Of a DNA stretch of 12,323 nt, positions 1-8,103 are shown one piece after another (positions within the stretch are counted from its first letter, which is position 1; each line of letters begins with the position of its first letter). The notes beneath the pieces are model-generated. The model worked only from the letters and a program-made list of their open reading frames with translations. It did not search any database and was not told the origin of the DNA. This DNA comes from Paraglomus occultum (taxonomy: Eukaryota; Glomeromycota; Glomeromycetes; Paraglomerales; Paraglomeraceae): contig CAJVPJ010001102.1 of NCBI GenBank assembly GCA_910592205.1, positions 1 through 12,323 on the forward strand. Direction: 5' to 3'. The translations under genes were made by a program, and so were the position numbers.

Positions 1-166
1 ACTTTCGAAGGCCTAAGCTGAATCTCAAACCGTGTTGATCATCATCTGCTCTCCCGTGATTGGTTGACACGACAAAATACAGACTTTCATATGTGACTTT
101 CCCTATGTTTGTATTACTATGGATATCATACCCCCAATCACACACTGGATTGCACCAGCGATGATG
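1..166 (-). CDS. Possible partial exon of an unknown gene, running off the left edge
   Basis: On the minus strand a frame of 55 codons stays open from a possible splice acceptor (TTAAAATAAG, ending at 167) to the window edge. The predicted peptide starts HHRWCNPVCDWGYDIHSNTN and ends near DQHGLRFSLGLRK. It has a balanced composition, with mixed charge, Cys, Trp and His, unlike the Lys/Asn/Ile/Phe-rich frames that random AT-rich DNA gives here. I do not recognise the family. No start codon is visible, so this would be an internal or last exon whose remainder lies left of the window. A competing hydrophobic frame covers part of the same DNA. The call rests on openness and composition only, so confidence is low. 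Confidence 0.3.
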
Positions 167-1185
167 CTTATTTTAATAACATAATTTGATGTAGTTATTT
201 AAAATCATGAAAAATTAAAAAATAATAATAAAAACTATTTATTTGTCTTTAATAAATTATCTTGAGAGAAGTAAGAAGAGGTCAAAGCATAGTTTGAGTA
301 ATCAAATATATGTACAGTGCCTGGACAGAAATGACTGATCACATGATCAAACATTAGAAATCTTATGTAAACTACTAAAGTTTTACTAGCCCAACTGGCT
401 ATAGTGCAATAAGTAAACTTATTCACAATATCTACATTTATACGTTTTTTGACTTAAACAACTTTGCATAAATATTGAGTGAAAAACAAAGGCTTACATC
501 AATGATAAAGATTTTCGAAAATTTACGTTAAAAACTTTTGTTATAAAGAAGCTAATTGCAATGCGCGTCCTCGCGTCATTAAGTAAAAATAATTTTCATA
601 TTTCAAAAAATATATAAATTTAAAATTTGAGACAGTTCTGAACTCATGCACAACAGTTATATAGTCAAAGCAAAAATGTACAATGGTGCTTACAAGTTGT
701 ATGAGTTTAAACTGACAAGTATGGTAGATTTGAACAGTTTAATTTACATACAACAGTTAATTTTAAGTTGTCAAAATTTTGTTTTGCTCAACAAAGCCAT
801 TTGTTGCCAAGATTTGATTACAAAATATTTAAGTTTAGCATTAACTTTTGCTTTAAATTATAAAAAACTTAGTCATTAATTAGTAGGATCGATAATAGTA
901 AGTTAATTATGGAAAGATTTGTAACTTTTAAATTTATAGCATTGATTTCTGTTCAGAAAATATTAATTAAAACATAAAACTTTTATTGTAAGCAAGTTTT
1001 GTGTGTGTTATTGTGTTCGTTGTTGCATGGTCAAGCTCGAAAAATTAATACTGTTGAAAACAAATATCTTTTATTCACACATCGCTATGCTTTACATGCA
1101 TGTCGTCAAAAGAAACAAAGATGCATATATATTGACATTCAAAAGTGATCCCCAACCATTCGAATAACAAAAAGCATAAAAAGGC
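167..1185. other. AT-rich intergenic tract, no supported gene
   Basis: Very AT-rich DNA. A 77-codon frame at 646-879 on the plus strand is rich in Asn, Lys, Leu and Tyr, shows no domain, and lies in DNA with repeated CAACAGTT/AAGTTG words, so I regard it as chance. The right end serves as the 3' flank of the minus-strand secreted-protein gene. Nothing else is visible. Confidence 0.5.
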
Positions 1186-1191
1186 TTTATT
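1186..1191 (-). terminator. Candidate poly(A) signal AATAAA of the secreted-protein gene
   Basis: TTTATT on the plus strand reads AATAAA on the minus strand, about 145 nt past the stop codon of the gene at 1334-1672. A 14-nt T run on the minus strand (1306-1319) lies between stop and signal. AATAAA is common by chance in such AT-rich DNA, so this is only a candidate. Confidence 0.3.
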
Positions 1192-1333
1192 GTTTACATT
1201 AATTATCTAAACTTGCAAATATGTTTTACAAAACAGCACAATGTCGAAAATTGAAGACGAAAACGTATAAACTATCGGGTTAATAAGATTAAAAATTAAA
1301 ATTGCAAAAAAAAAAAAAACAACGTCCAATAAT

Positions 1334-1672
1334 TTAGGAGTCCAAGAATTTGAAAAGGTGCTGAATACTTTTCTCCAATTTTTTCGTGTCTGAATGCAAG
1401 AGGTCGACTAATCCCTTGTAGCGGTTGTTCCACTTCGAGATAAACGGTGGTACGTTTGTACCATCCTTTGCTGCGGCTACCGGTAGTTCCTTGTTAAATT
1501 GGTCGATCTCGGAGACGTAATTTCTGTGAATTTTCTTCAATTCTGTCACTTTTGCATAATAACCTTGCCCGGCTCGCTCTGCGAGCGTGTGCACATTTGG
1601 TCCAACAGGAGCTGCTTGAATCATGGCAACGAGAAGCACCGAAAAGAGAACCACGATTACTGTAAGTTTCAT
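1334..1672 (-). CDS. Small secreted protein, function unknown
   Basis: Single-exon frame of 112 codons. The N-terminus has a signal peptide: MKLT, then a hydrophobic core (VIVVLFSVLLVAMI) and an AXA-like site (IQAA before PVGPN), giving a mature chain of about 91 residues. An ATG seven codons upstream (1691-1693) would put charged and polar residues before the core, so I chose the ATG at 1670-1672, which has the context AACATGA. The mature chain has no cysteine, one Trp, many Lys, and helical-looking segments (a stretch around VTELKKIHRNYVSEIDQFNK and a C-terminal LEKSIQHLFKFLD). It is probably exported and may act at the cell surface or in a host interface. That role is inference from size and signal peptide, and I recognise no family. 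A TATA box and CCAAT box upstream and a poly(A) signal downstream fit a complete gene. Base composition is clearly less AT-rich than its flanks, which supports coding. Confidence 0.65.
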   Translation of the reverse strand: MKLTVIVVLFSVLLVAMIQAAPVGPNVHTLAERAGQGYYAKVTELKKIHRNYVSEIDQFNKELPVAAAKDGTNVPPFISKWNNRYKGLVDLLHSDTKKLEKSIQHLFKFLDS

Positions 1673-1789
1673 GTTGCGTGTGTAAGAGTGCATTTGACGG
1701 TGTGTTTTGACGTATTTGCAAGAGAGAGAGCACAGCTCTTATTAAGTGAATTTAGCAAAAACTTTAATTTGTGCTAGGTAGAGCTGTGG

Positions 1790-1840
1790 TATATTTATAC
1801 CGTCGACTCTCTCGAATATCAACCACACGGACCGGCCAAT
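1790..1840 (-). promoter_or_regulatory. TATA box and CCAAT box of the secreted-protein gene
   Basis: On the minus strand TATAAATATA lies at 1790-1799, about 118 nt upstream of the chosen ATG. About 40 nt further up, 1836-1840 reads CCAAT on the plus strand (ATTGG on the minus strand), inside a GC-rich island (CACACGGACCGGCC, plus-strand reading). Farther up are G-rich words (GCGGGG near 1855, AGGGGG near 1871) that resemble fungal C2H2 zinc-finger sites. The spacing is plausible for a fungal core promoter with a leader of roughly 80-90 nt; the transcription start itself is not visible. Confidence 0.4.
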
Positions 1841-1872
1841 TTTGTTAATATATGCGGGGTTGGATATTATAG

Positions 1873-2451
1873 GGGGTGATGGAGGTTAATGACGTCGTCT
1901 GTAATACTATACGATACTCGTGTTTAAACCTCTTTTTTCTTTCTTTTTATCTTTTTCCAATATTAATATATTCAATCATTTATTATTATATAATGCGATG
2001 GCACATAAAATAATTAAGAAAATATGTAAACTGACATTCCCTATGTTCAATTTGCCCACTTTTAGTAATATACGTTAGTACACAATAAGACGCAAATCAT
2101 ATTATAGAGAGAAATTACGTGGATAGAAATATCAACGGGTATTATATCAAAAATTGATATACGCGGGAGAATTTAAATATGAAAAAATTTGTTCTGTAAC
2201 TATTGTTGCTAATAGAGAGAGGGAGGTAATATTAACGAAATGGATATTAGAGAGAGTCAACTGTATTTTTGAAACCCTTATGAAAAATTCAAGGACGTCA
2301 CCCAAAAATCACTATTCTTACGATAAAGAAAATCATAATAAAAAGCGCGCTGCGTTCTACGTGTTATCATGGGGTTTTCAGACACTCGGTAAACCAAAGA
2401 TGGATATATTGTATATCGTTGCGTCACTATATTATTTATAATACACACTCT
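1873..2451. other. AT-rich tract, no supported gene
   Basis: Frames on both strands (2154-2441 plus, 2278-2730 minus) overlap each other and run into the palindrome that follows. Their composition is that of random AT-rich DNA. No motif, splice signal pair or RNA gene was found. Confidence 0.45.
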
Positions 2452-2783
2452 CCTGACAAAATCTCCGGAATTTTGTTTACACAGTACACATATGAAAAAT
2501 CCATTTTTTCGAAGAGTTCTATTGTACGTATCTACTATGTAAGTCACGAGAATTTTGTACGGTTTGAAGATAATTTTCGTGAAACGGGTAATATGTTTTA
2601 CCGTTTCGAAGCTGCAGTTCAATAAAGCGGCAGTGTCTATGTTATACGTATAAATTTCATAGATTTCATATGTGTAACATAATACTGGCAGCTTCGGGAC
2701 GGTAAACATATCACCCGTTTTCAGGGTCATAGATTTTTCCTCTTATTATGTGATTAACAAAAATTCCGAAGACTTTTGTCAGG
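2452..2783. repeat. Large imperfect palindrome, MITE-like
   Basis: Three nested pairs of arms share one centre near 2660. The outer pair is 2452-2490 with about 2745-2783 (CCTGACAAAA followed by a CGGAATTTTGTT-like block). The middle pair is 2581-2618 with 2684-2722 (GAAACGGGTAATATG against GAAAACGGGTGATATG, both running on to CGAAGCTG). The inner pair is 2631-2660 with about 2661-2688 (TATGTTA core). The left side has a 12-nt extra block at 2619-2630 and about 65 extra nt between outer and middle arms. A 150-codon minus-strand frame across it is best seen as a by-product of the palindrome. It looks like a non-autonomous foldback or MITE element; target-site duplications could not be defined. 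Confidence 0.6.
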
Positions 2784-2788
2784 GGATC

Positions 2789-3400
2789 GTTCGGTGACCC
2801 CAATCTAATTGTTAAAGTCGTAACTAGAACGGTAGACAGGTTTGACTATCTTGTTAATATTTTTTATTGCTTGTCTTTCTAGTATTAGTATATATACCAG
2901 TTTACTAGATTAGTAGCAACCTGCGTGCAATAACTACCAATACGCTATTAAATGTTGAAAATACTAACGATGATAATAATATATCTAATATTAGTAGAGT
3001 ATAAGCAGTCCATTGTCTGATGCTTTAAGAAAAGACTGTCTGCTGGTTGTGAAAGACGTTATGTGGTAAACTCCCTGCACAGCTATCATTATTTAATAGA
3101 TAGTGTATTAAAGTAATCATATGATACAGCCAAATTCTATCTTCATTGTTTGTTAATTTGTATGATGATACATCGAATATGAAGGCTAAAGCCATCATGA
3201 TTGACAGACTAAGTGTATGTGTAAGGGTGCATGCCTCGATAATCGATGCAGTTGTAGAAAGCGAGACAGAGTTGTGATAAATATTGTCGTAAAACTAATT
3301 TCTAATTGTCAGACTTCTTAATAAATTAAACATTTAGTAATTAAAATTTTACTGCATATGTTGTATTATTGTATAACAGTTGAATTTGGGGTCACCGAAC
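2789..3400. mobile_element. 612-bp segment bounded by inverted repeats, probable non-autonomous DNA transposon
   Basis: GTTCGGTGACCCCAA at 2789-2803 is matched exactly by its reverse complement at 3386-3400. Similarity continues inward for about ten more bases (TCTAATTGTTA against ATTCAACTGTTA). The interior shows no coding frame of note, so if it is an element it is non-autonomous. It begins five bases after the palindrome at 2452-2783 ends, so the two may be nested or parts of one composite element. I see no clear target-site duplication. Confidence 0.5.
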
Positions 3401-3522
3401 ACAAACGGGATAATCAGACGCAAATGATATTAGCAAATGATATAGTGACGGACGCAAACGATGTCGATACAAACTTGTTCGGTACATATATTAATATGGA
3501 GATTTGTGCGCCCCGATCATAT

Positions 3523-3567
3523 GAGATTTGACAATAGAGATCGACATAATATCGATATGTCAATCTC
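3523..3567. repeat. Hairpin with alternative arms
   Basis: GAGATCGACATA (3537-3548) pairs with TATGTCAATCTC (3556-3567) with one mismatch and a 7-nt loop. A second arm, GAGATTTGACA (3523-3533), can pair with the same right arm, so three related arms offer two exclusive folds. No gene is attached. Confidence 0.4.
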
Positions 3568-4310
3568 GGACCGAAAAAAAAGATGTCTCCTTCTTTAAAC
3601 GTGAAAAATCGACAAAAGCATCAATTATGCCATTTAGACGATAAGAATGTTGATTAATATCACAGTGTATGCACCGACCGTTGTTCGGGTTTGACTCTTC
3701 CGTTAGGAACGAGATAAATCTATTAACTTTAAAGAGTATGTAATTCAATTATACAATATAGGATTTAAGCGGAGTAAGCTATAACAGTGAGACCGAGACA
3801 AAAGCCATAGTAGAGTCAATGCAAGTTAAAAGATTAAGACGTTATATCTATTAATACTAGCGAAAGTGTGACGTTAGAACCGTAATAAATACAACTTGTC
3901 CCTTACCGACAGTATTTGAACATCCAGTTTTTATTTTGGGAACCTTGGTAAGAAATTTGGTGACCTTTGGCGTGAGTACCCGCATGCTGATTATTGTAAT
4001 TCCGAGATTTACATTTTTTTATCGGCATCGCATATCACTAGTTTCTTTTTGTATTCATTATTATGTGTTGATGTTCTTTCAGGAATAGCTGGCACGGAAT
4101 ACTTATTAAAATTTGTGCTATACTTCTTGCGCGACAAAAGCGAACACTTTAACTTTAAATAAGATAACTAGAAGTGTCTCGTGCTACGGCCGATTTTATC
4201 TGCCGGTCGTAATATCTACACAATATTAATCTGATATAAGTACGAATAGTTAAACAAAATGCGAAGGTAGTCTGTTTGACTTTGTTGTATGTCAGATCAA
4301 AATTATGTTA
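3568..4310. other. Non-coding tract with a weak two-exon signal
   Basis: Mostly featureless AT-rich DNA. On the plus strand TTCTTTCAG at 4072-4080 is followed by a frame ending RDKSEHFNFK before TAA, and GTGAGT at 3972 could be the donor. The upstream part is too short to call a gene, so it is left unannotated. Confidence 0.35.
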
Positions 4311-4368
4311 GTTCGGAATGGACATGTGTCAAATAAGAATTTATGTCCATTCCGAACTGACACATGTC
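4311..4368. repeat. Compact double inverted repeat
   Basis: GTTCGGAATGGACAT (4311-4325) and ATGTCCATTCCGAAC (4343-4357) are perfect 15-bp reverse complements with a 17-nt loop. GACATGTGTC (4321-4330) is also the exact reverse complement of GACACATGTC (4359-4368), so the two pairings overlap and compete. CATGTGTCAAAT recurs as CATGTCAAAT followed by CGGAAT, giving direct repeats too. It is probably a small mobile-element remnant. Confidence 0.55.
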
Positions 4369-4704
4369 AAATCGGAATAGCACGGTATTTAAGTATAATA
4401 TAATTATTAGTAATAATAAATATTATAATCGATATTTATTAAAGTAATTATATTAAAGCTAACTGATATTGTTTTATATAATATTGGTACTACAAATAAC
4501 TGAAACAATGTAACAAACACATCGATTGTTTGTAAAATTTAGTTTTGCAGTTACATCTAAATTTCCTAAACTTTGAGCTAAAGCACTATTGCTAGAAATG
4601 TTATTTAGCTCTTGAACATTGGATGTTGAGTATATCTTAAGAGTACCTTAGGCTGACATTTTATTTCTATGTACGCCAAAGATTAAATTTGTTTTCTCAA
4701 ACAT
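4369..4704. other. AT-rich tract, nothing recognised
   Basis: No frame, repeat or RNA signal stands out. It is the 3' flank of the minus-strand reading that ends at 4705. Confidence 0.4.
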
Positions 4705-5164
4705 TTAAAAGCGCTTCTGTAATGCTTGAATTATTTTGAAAACTCTGTAGTTTGTTAAGGCTTTGCCAAATCTTGTATGCGCTTGTTCAGCAGAAATTTT
4801 CCCCGACATAGTTCCCCTTCTACCAACGAAGACTTTACCGAGAATTTATTTTTTCCCAGTCATCAACATTTGTCTCGTAATGTTACCGACCGTCTTTAAT
4901 AAAAAAATTATATCAAAAAATAATCGTAAAGCTACAGCAATAATAATAAAATAATATCTTTTTGGAGCGTAAAAGTTTAGTGTAAAATGCTGGTAAATAA
5001 TTAAATATTAACAAATAATGCTGAAGCGTGTATTATTTATCTAAAGTGTAACAAGACATACATATATAATAATAACTTACCTGAAGCTTAACCGCTTTTT
5101 GACGTCTGCCATCAGCATAAATGGCTGTCGCTTTCCGCTTCCGTTTACATTTTGTTGGCTTGCC
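4705..5164 (-). pseudogene. Two-exon protein-like reading with an in-frame stop, product unknown
   Basis: Minus strand. A first exon (5164-5081) encodes 28 residues including a basic cluster (KCKRKRK, nuclear-signal-like) and IYADGRRQKAVKLQ. It ends exactly at a consensus donor, CAG/GTAAGT. A 187-nt gap with a T-rich tract leads to an acceptor (TTTATTAAAG) at 4894, after which the same phase continues for 62 codons plus stop (4893-4705): TVGNITRQMLMTGKK, a TAA at 4846-4848, then ILGKVFVGRRGTMSGKISAE and a tail ending FKIIQALQKRF. The peptide is mixed and coding-like on both sides of the stop. Upstream of 5164 another TAA (5165-5167) separates it from an ATG at 5231-5233 that opens MYEKRMEEEIVGS in the same frame. 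I read it as a decayed gene. A different exon layout that avoids the stops is possible. I do not recognise the family. Confidence 0.4.
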
Positions 5165-5233
5165 TTAATTTTCTTTTTTTTCTGTACGCGAAGTACTCCC
5201 AACTATCTCTTCTTCCATTCTCTTTTCGTACAT

Positions 5234-5827
5234 AATAATTGGATTATTAAATTTATACACATATTGAGTGCGCATAATAATACATACATACATCTTGTCT
5301 GGCTTTTCGTTCTGTCACCAGTTATCGAATGTCATTGCCTATTTGGATGTTTATTGAGCTTCGATCGCTTTTATAACATAGCTAAACTACTGTATTATAA
5401 GTGGGTATGGTGAATGGGTAAGGTATAATGAGTGAGGGTAGCGTTTATAACAGCAAACACGTCTCAAGACAATAAGTGTTATAACATTAGTCAAAATTTT
5501 AAACAACGCTTAAAACCACTTTAAGATAACAAACGCTATTTGCGCAAATATAACATTTTATTGAACTCTTTTGCAAGTGTCTGTCGTATTATATAAGACT
5601 TGAAGGCAGAAAAAAGTTAGTGAAGCGAATATAATTAAATGGTCGGGTGGTAGGAAATTTTTTACATGCAAGAATAATTTTTGTCCTCGACAAGACGGTA
5701 AACTGTCGTTTGGATATGTCGTCCTTGGCATGAAGTTAAACTGCAACTGGTAAGCCATAAAGGGGTTAATATTTACTGAAGTAGACAGAAACTTATAATT
5801 ACATAGTAGATAAAACCTTTTGAATAA
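5234..5827. other. Tract without a supported gene; contains a 14-bp perfect palindrome
   Basis: The 104-codon plus-strand frame at 5099-5413 is rich in Phe, Leu, Cys and Ile and is antisense to the better-supported minus-strand exon, so it is rejected. TATTTGCGCAAATA at 5537-5550 is a perfect palindrome. TTATAACA (5445-5452) and TGTTATAA (5477-5484) form another short inverted pair. No gene is assigned. Confidence 0.4.
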
Positions 5828-6025
5828 AGTGTCTGTAATGTATGGGGACTTGTCACTTGTATATGCGAATTATTTTAGGTTGAACCTTTCTCCCCTCAGA
5901 CCAGTGGTGGTATCTTGGAGATTGCGATCGTAAAGTTCAAATGTCCAGGGAGTGCAATCGTTGGATCTAAATTACTCTACTCGCTTATAACAATGTATGG
6001 GAAATTGCAATTTCTCATACCCCTC
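5828..6025 (+). repeat. Diverged copy of the GATTGCGATC palindrome-string repeat
   Basis: It aligns in the same order as the tandem copies at 10023-10525: a GTATGGGGA block near 5840, CAGACCAGTGGTGGTATCTTGG, then a core GATTGCGATC at 5920-5929, AAAGTTCAAATGTCCAGG, a second core (GAGTGCAATC, 5950-5959), ACTCTACTCGC, and a last core centred at 6007. The last block, 5995-6020, is a 26-bp palindrome in which 12 of 13 pairs are Watson-Crick and one is G-T, centred on TTGCAA. This is the most diverged of the four copies and keeps the most symmetric motif. Confidence 0.75.
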
Positions 6026-6951
6026 TAAGTGGCATATTTTTTACTAAAACTTTTTCATATTGATAAGGTACGTACAATGAGGATAAAAGTATGTATACAA
6101 TGTTTTGAAAGTACTTTATTGTTATTTCAACTTAACTTTATATATTAAATATTAATACAGTACATACTTTTTGGTAGATAACATATTCCCGCTCAATGTG
6201 CTGCCACCTCAACGTGGTGAGCGGGTGACAACGGCTAAGAGCGGCACAAACACAGGTTTAGACGCTAAATCATTAAAAATCACAAGTCTGCCGCACGGCA
6301 AGAGCTTTAAGGCGCAATGGTGATAGTTTTGGGACACATAATACCCTCTGATATGCAAAGAGACGCTTGCGTCCAGAAAGTTTCATTTGCGCTGTTAAAC
6401 TTGCATCATTAGGCAATATCATTAAAAGTTGATGATAGATCTTAGACGGATTGATACTATCGATAAACAGTGGAATGAATCAAGGTTTTGGCTCTTACTA
6501 CAGAAACTGCTAAGCATTTTATTCGATTGGAAATTTCAAAAAGGCTTGGGATAATTTTATCTACAAGATTATTGCATTCTAGTCACAAAGCAGTTATTGC
6601 GTTTTAAAACACTATTGATGAAAGCAATCACGATGAAGAGTTAGGCTAGAGATATAAAAACAATGTTAGAAACGCGAAATCAAGTGAATTGACGATGAAG
6701 CTAAAACTGACCAAAACGTAGTTACGCATTTTATTTCAGTATTATAATTTTTAAATAACTACTATATATATATTATATACTCAATAGTCTACCTGGAAAA
6801 GAAGTCTAACAGTAAACGAACAACTCATGTTGACACATTATATATATAATTGCAAGAAAGCGAACTCCTTGAGTAAAACTCGTAAAACAGTAATAAACCG
6901 CGAATTACAAGAGCGTTTGTGTCACTATATTATTAGACAATAAAAATCATG
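6026..6951. other. Long tract without an intact gene; hairpin and slightly GC-richer patch
   Basis: CCCGCTCA (6188-6195) pairs with TGAGCGGG (6218-6225), and inside it CCAC (6204-6207) pairs with GTGG (6214-6217), forming a GC-rich hairpin. AAAAGTATGTA (6085-6095) is inverted at 6161-6171. The patch at 6188-6400 is richer in GC than its surroundings and could be a transposon remnant, for example a retroelement 3' end, but no protein domain shows. Short frames around 6435-6600 are broken by stops. An AT dinucleotide run lies near 6760-6780. Confidence 0.4.
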
Positions 6952-7970
6952 TTAATATTGTAAGTTAACTCCAGTAGGTAAGAATGTGCTGGAATATTTA
7001 CTCTCTTTCTCAAAGCGTGATAATGGCTTTACATCATTATGATAAACGGCATTCCACACGTTGTGATCAGATTTATCCTTTTCCGCATCTTTAATAATAT
7101 CGCAAATTTCCCAGTAAAGTATATCCGCACCAGGACGCTTATCAGGATCAGCATCACAACAACGCTTGGCAAGTTCCTTGTATTTGTATGGCGCAAAACC
7201 AGGCATCGACGGTCGCAGTCCCTCACAAACACGTATCGCCAAACATTTGTCAAACGACCAATCTCTAAATGGCGGTTCACCAGTAGCAATCAAATACATA
7301 ATAATACCAAATGAATGCACATCCGATTTCTGAGTAAATTTGTAGGTATGGAAGACTTCCGGTGCAATAAATGGCAAAACGCCTCGAACGGTTGAATTTG
7401 ACTCGCATGAATCCACCGATTGTGAAAGACCAAGATCGCATATATGTATGAATATGAATAATGCATAACACTGTGTCCGCCATAAAGATCACAAGGCACT
7501 AATGTCTTTCATAAATTTTCCTCAGGTAAAATGTAATATCTTTCAAATGCCGTAATTTATCCAACCACGTCAATTTGGAACCAAATAAGACAAAAGACTA
7601 CCATTGTTAGCATATTCCATAACAATCATGTACTCTTTTGTTTCTGGGTCTTGTGAGGCTCCATGAATTCTAGGGAATGTGTTCGTTCTAATATTAAAAA
7701 ACCCATAATTGTCGCACTTGGCATGATTTCTGAACTATTAAATAAATAATAAATAGAGTCAGCTTAAATAACAATTTAGTTAATAGCACCAATTATTATT
7801 ATGCTTACCTCGGAAATAAATAATCTCGGCATTTTATCAAAATTTTTAAATCGTTTGAGTACAACAATTTGTTGTATATCCTTTACTGTTGAATACTTTT
7901 TATACTTGACAGTATAAACTGTCCCGTAACCACCAAATCCGCTCTGTTTAATATCATAAACTAGAATACT
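6952..7970 (-). pseudogene. Tyrosine-kinase-like protein kinase, frameshifted and 5'-truncated
   Basis: Read on the minus strand, nearly the whole kinase domain is present. Exon 1 (about 7970-7809) has the glycine loop SGFGGYGTVY and the lysine strand IVVLKRF. A donor GTAAGC (7808) and an acceptor TTTAATAG (7735) bound a 74-nt intron. Exon 2 has FRNHAKCDNYGFFNI, PRIHGASQDPETKEY, and hinge MIVMEYANNGSLL. After LVPN the frame breaks at a TGA (7570-7572); KLTWLDKLRH continues in another frame, then VPCDLYGGHSV (catalytic loop, normally H-x-D-L) in a third, and ICDLGLSQSVDSCES (DFG as DLG) in a fourth segment. From there the frame is open to the stop: GVLPFIAPEV, DVHSFGIIMYLIATGEPPF, and RCCDADPDKRP. 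The domain continues across the shifts without gaps, so introns do not explain them. It belongs to the large TKL/Sel1-linked kinase expansion of arbuscular mycorrhizal fungi (family knowledge). The N-terminal extension is missing and repeat DNA starts at about 7961. Confidence 0.88.
7735..7808 (-). other. Intron of the kinase pseudogene
   Basis: GTAAGCAT follows the codons for FISE directly and the 74-nt segment ends TTTATTTAATAG before TTCAGAAATCATGCC. Removing it keeps the phase and joins the Glu of the alphaC-like helix region to FRNHAKC, as in related kinases. The splice signals are intact although the gene is broken elsewhere, which suggests recent decay. Confidence 0.75.
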
Positions 7971-8096
7971 TTACAAACTACTCTATTTTTGCTGGATCTG
8001 GAAGCGTATGAGTGACCATACATCGCAGATCCTTAAGGCAAATGCGAGTGGAGTGGTCTAAGTCCAGTGATCGCAATCCCAGCCTTGAACTTGAGG
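7961..8096 (-). repeat. Inverted partial copy of the GATTGCGATC palindrome-string repeat
   Basis: The reverse complement matches 10386-10525 closely: CTCAAGTTCAAGGCTGGG, core GATTGCGATC (8069-8078), TGGACTTAGACCACTCCACTCGCATTTGC as in the tandem copy, then GATGTATGG...CTCATACGCTTCCAGATCCAGCA. The last motif has lost most of its core but keeps its arms: GTATG (8006-8010) and CATAC (8017-8021), six nt apart. Similarity seems to continue as AAAGTATTCTA to 7961, right against the first kinase exon. It is the closest relative of the second tandem copy and is truncated on the other side, next to the element at 8104. Confidence 0.85.
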
Positions 8097-8103
8097 GGTC
8101 TGG

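Noticed and set aside
646-879. 77-codon plus-strand frame
   Set aside because: Composition typical of random AT-rich DNA with CAACAGTT-type word repeats; no start context, domain or splice support.
2278-2730. 150-codon minus-strand frame
   Set aside because: It lies across the palindrome 2452-2783, has no domain or signal, and its length is explained by the repeat structure and chance.
3940-4165. Possible two-exon reading on the plus strand ending RDKSEHFNFK
   Set aside because: Donor GTGAGT and acceptor TTTCAG are good, but only about 40 residues result, the upstream exon has an early stop, and no family is recognisable.
5099-5413. 104-codon plus-strand frame rich in Phe and Leu
   Set aside because: Antisense to a minus-strand exon with better splice signals; the hydrophobic composition comes from the pyrimidine-rich antisense strand.
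6435-6610. Short coding-like stretches in the tract left of the kinase
   Set aside because: Broken by stops in every frame and not joined by convincing splice sites or a recognisable domain.
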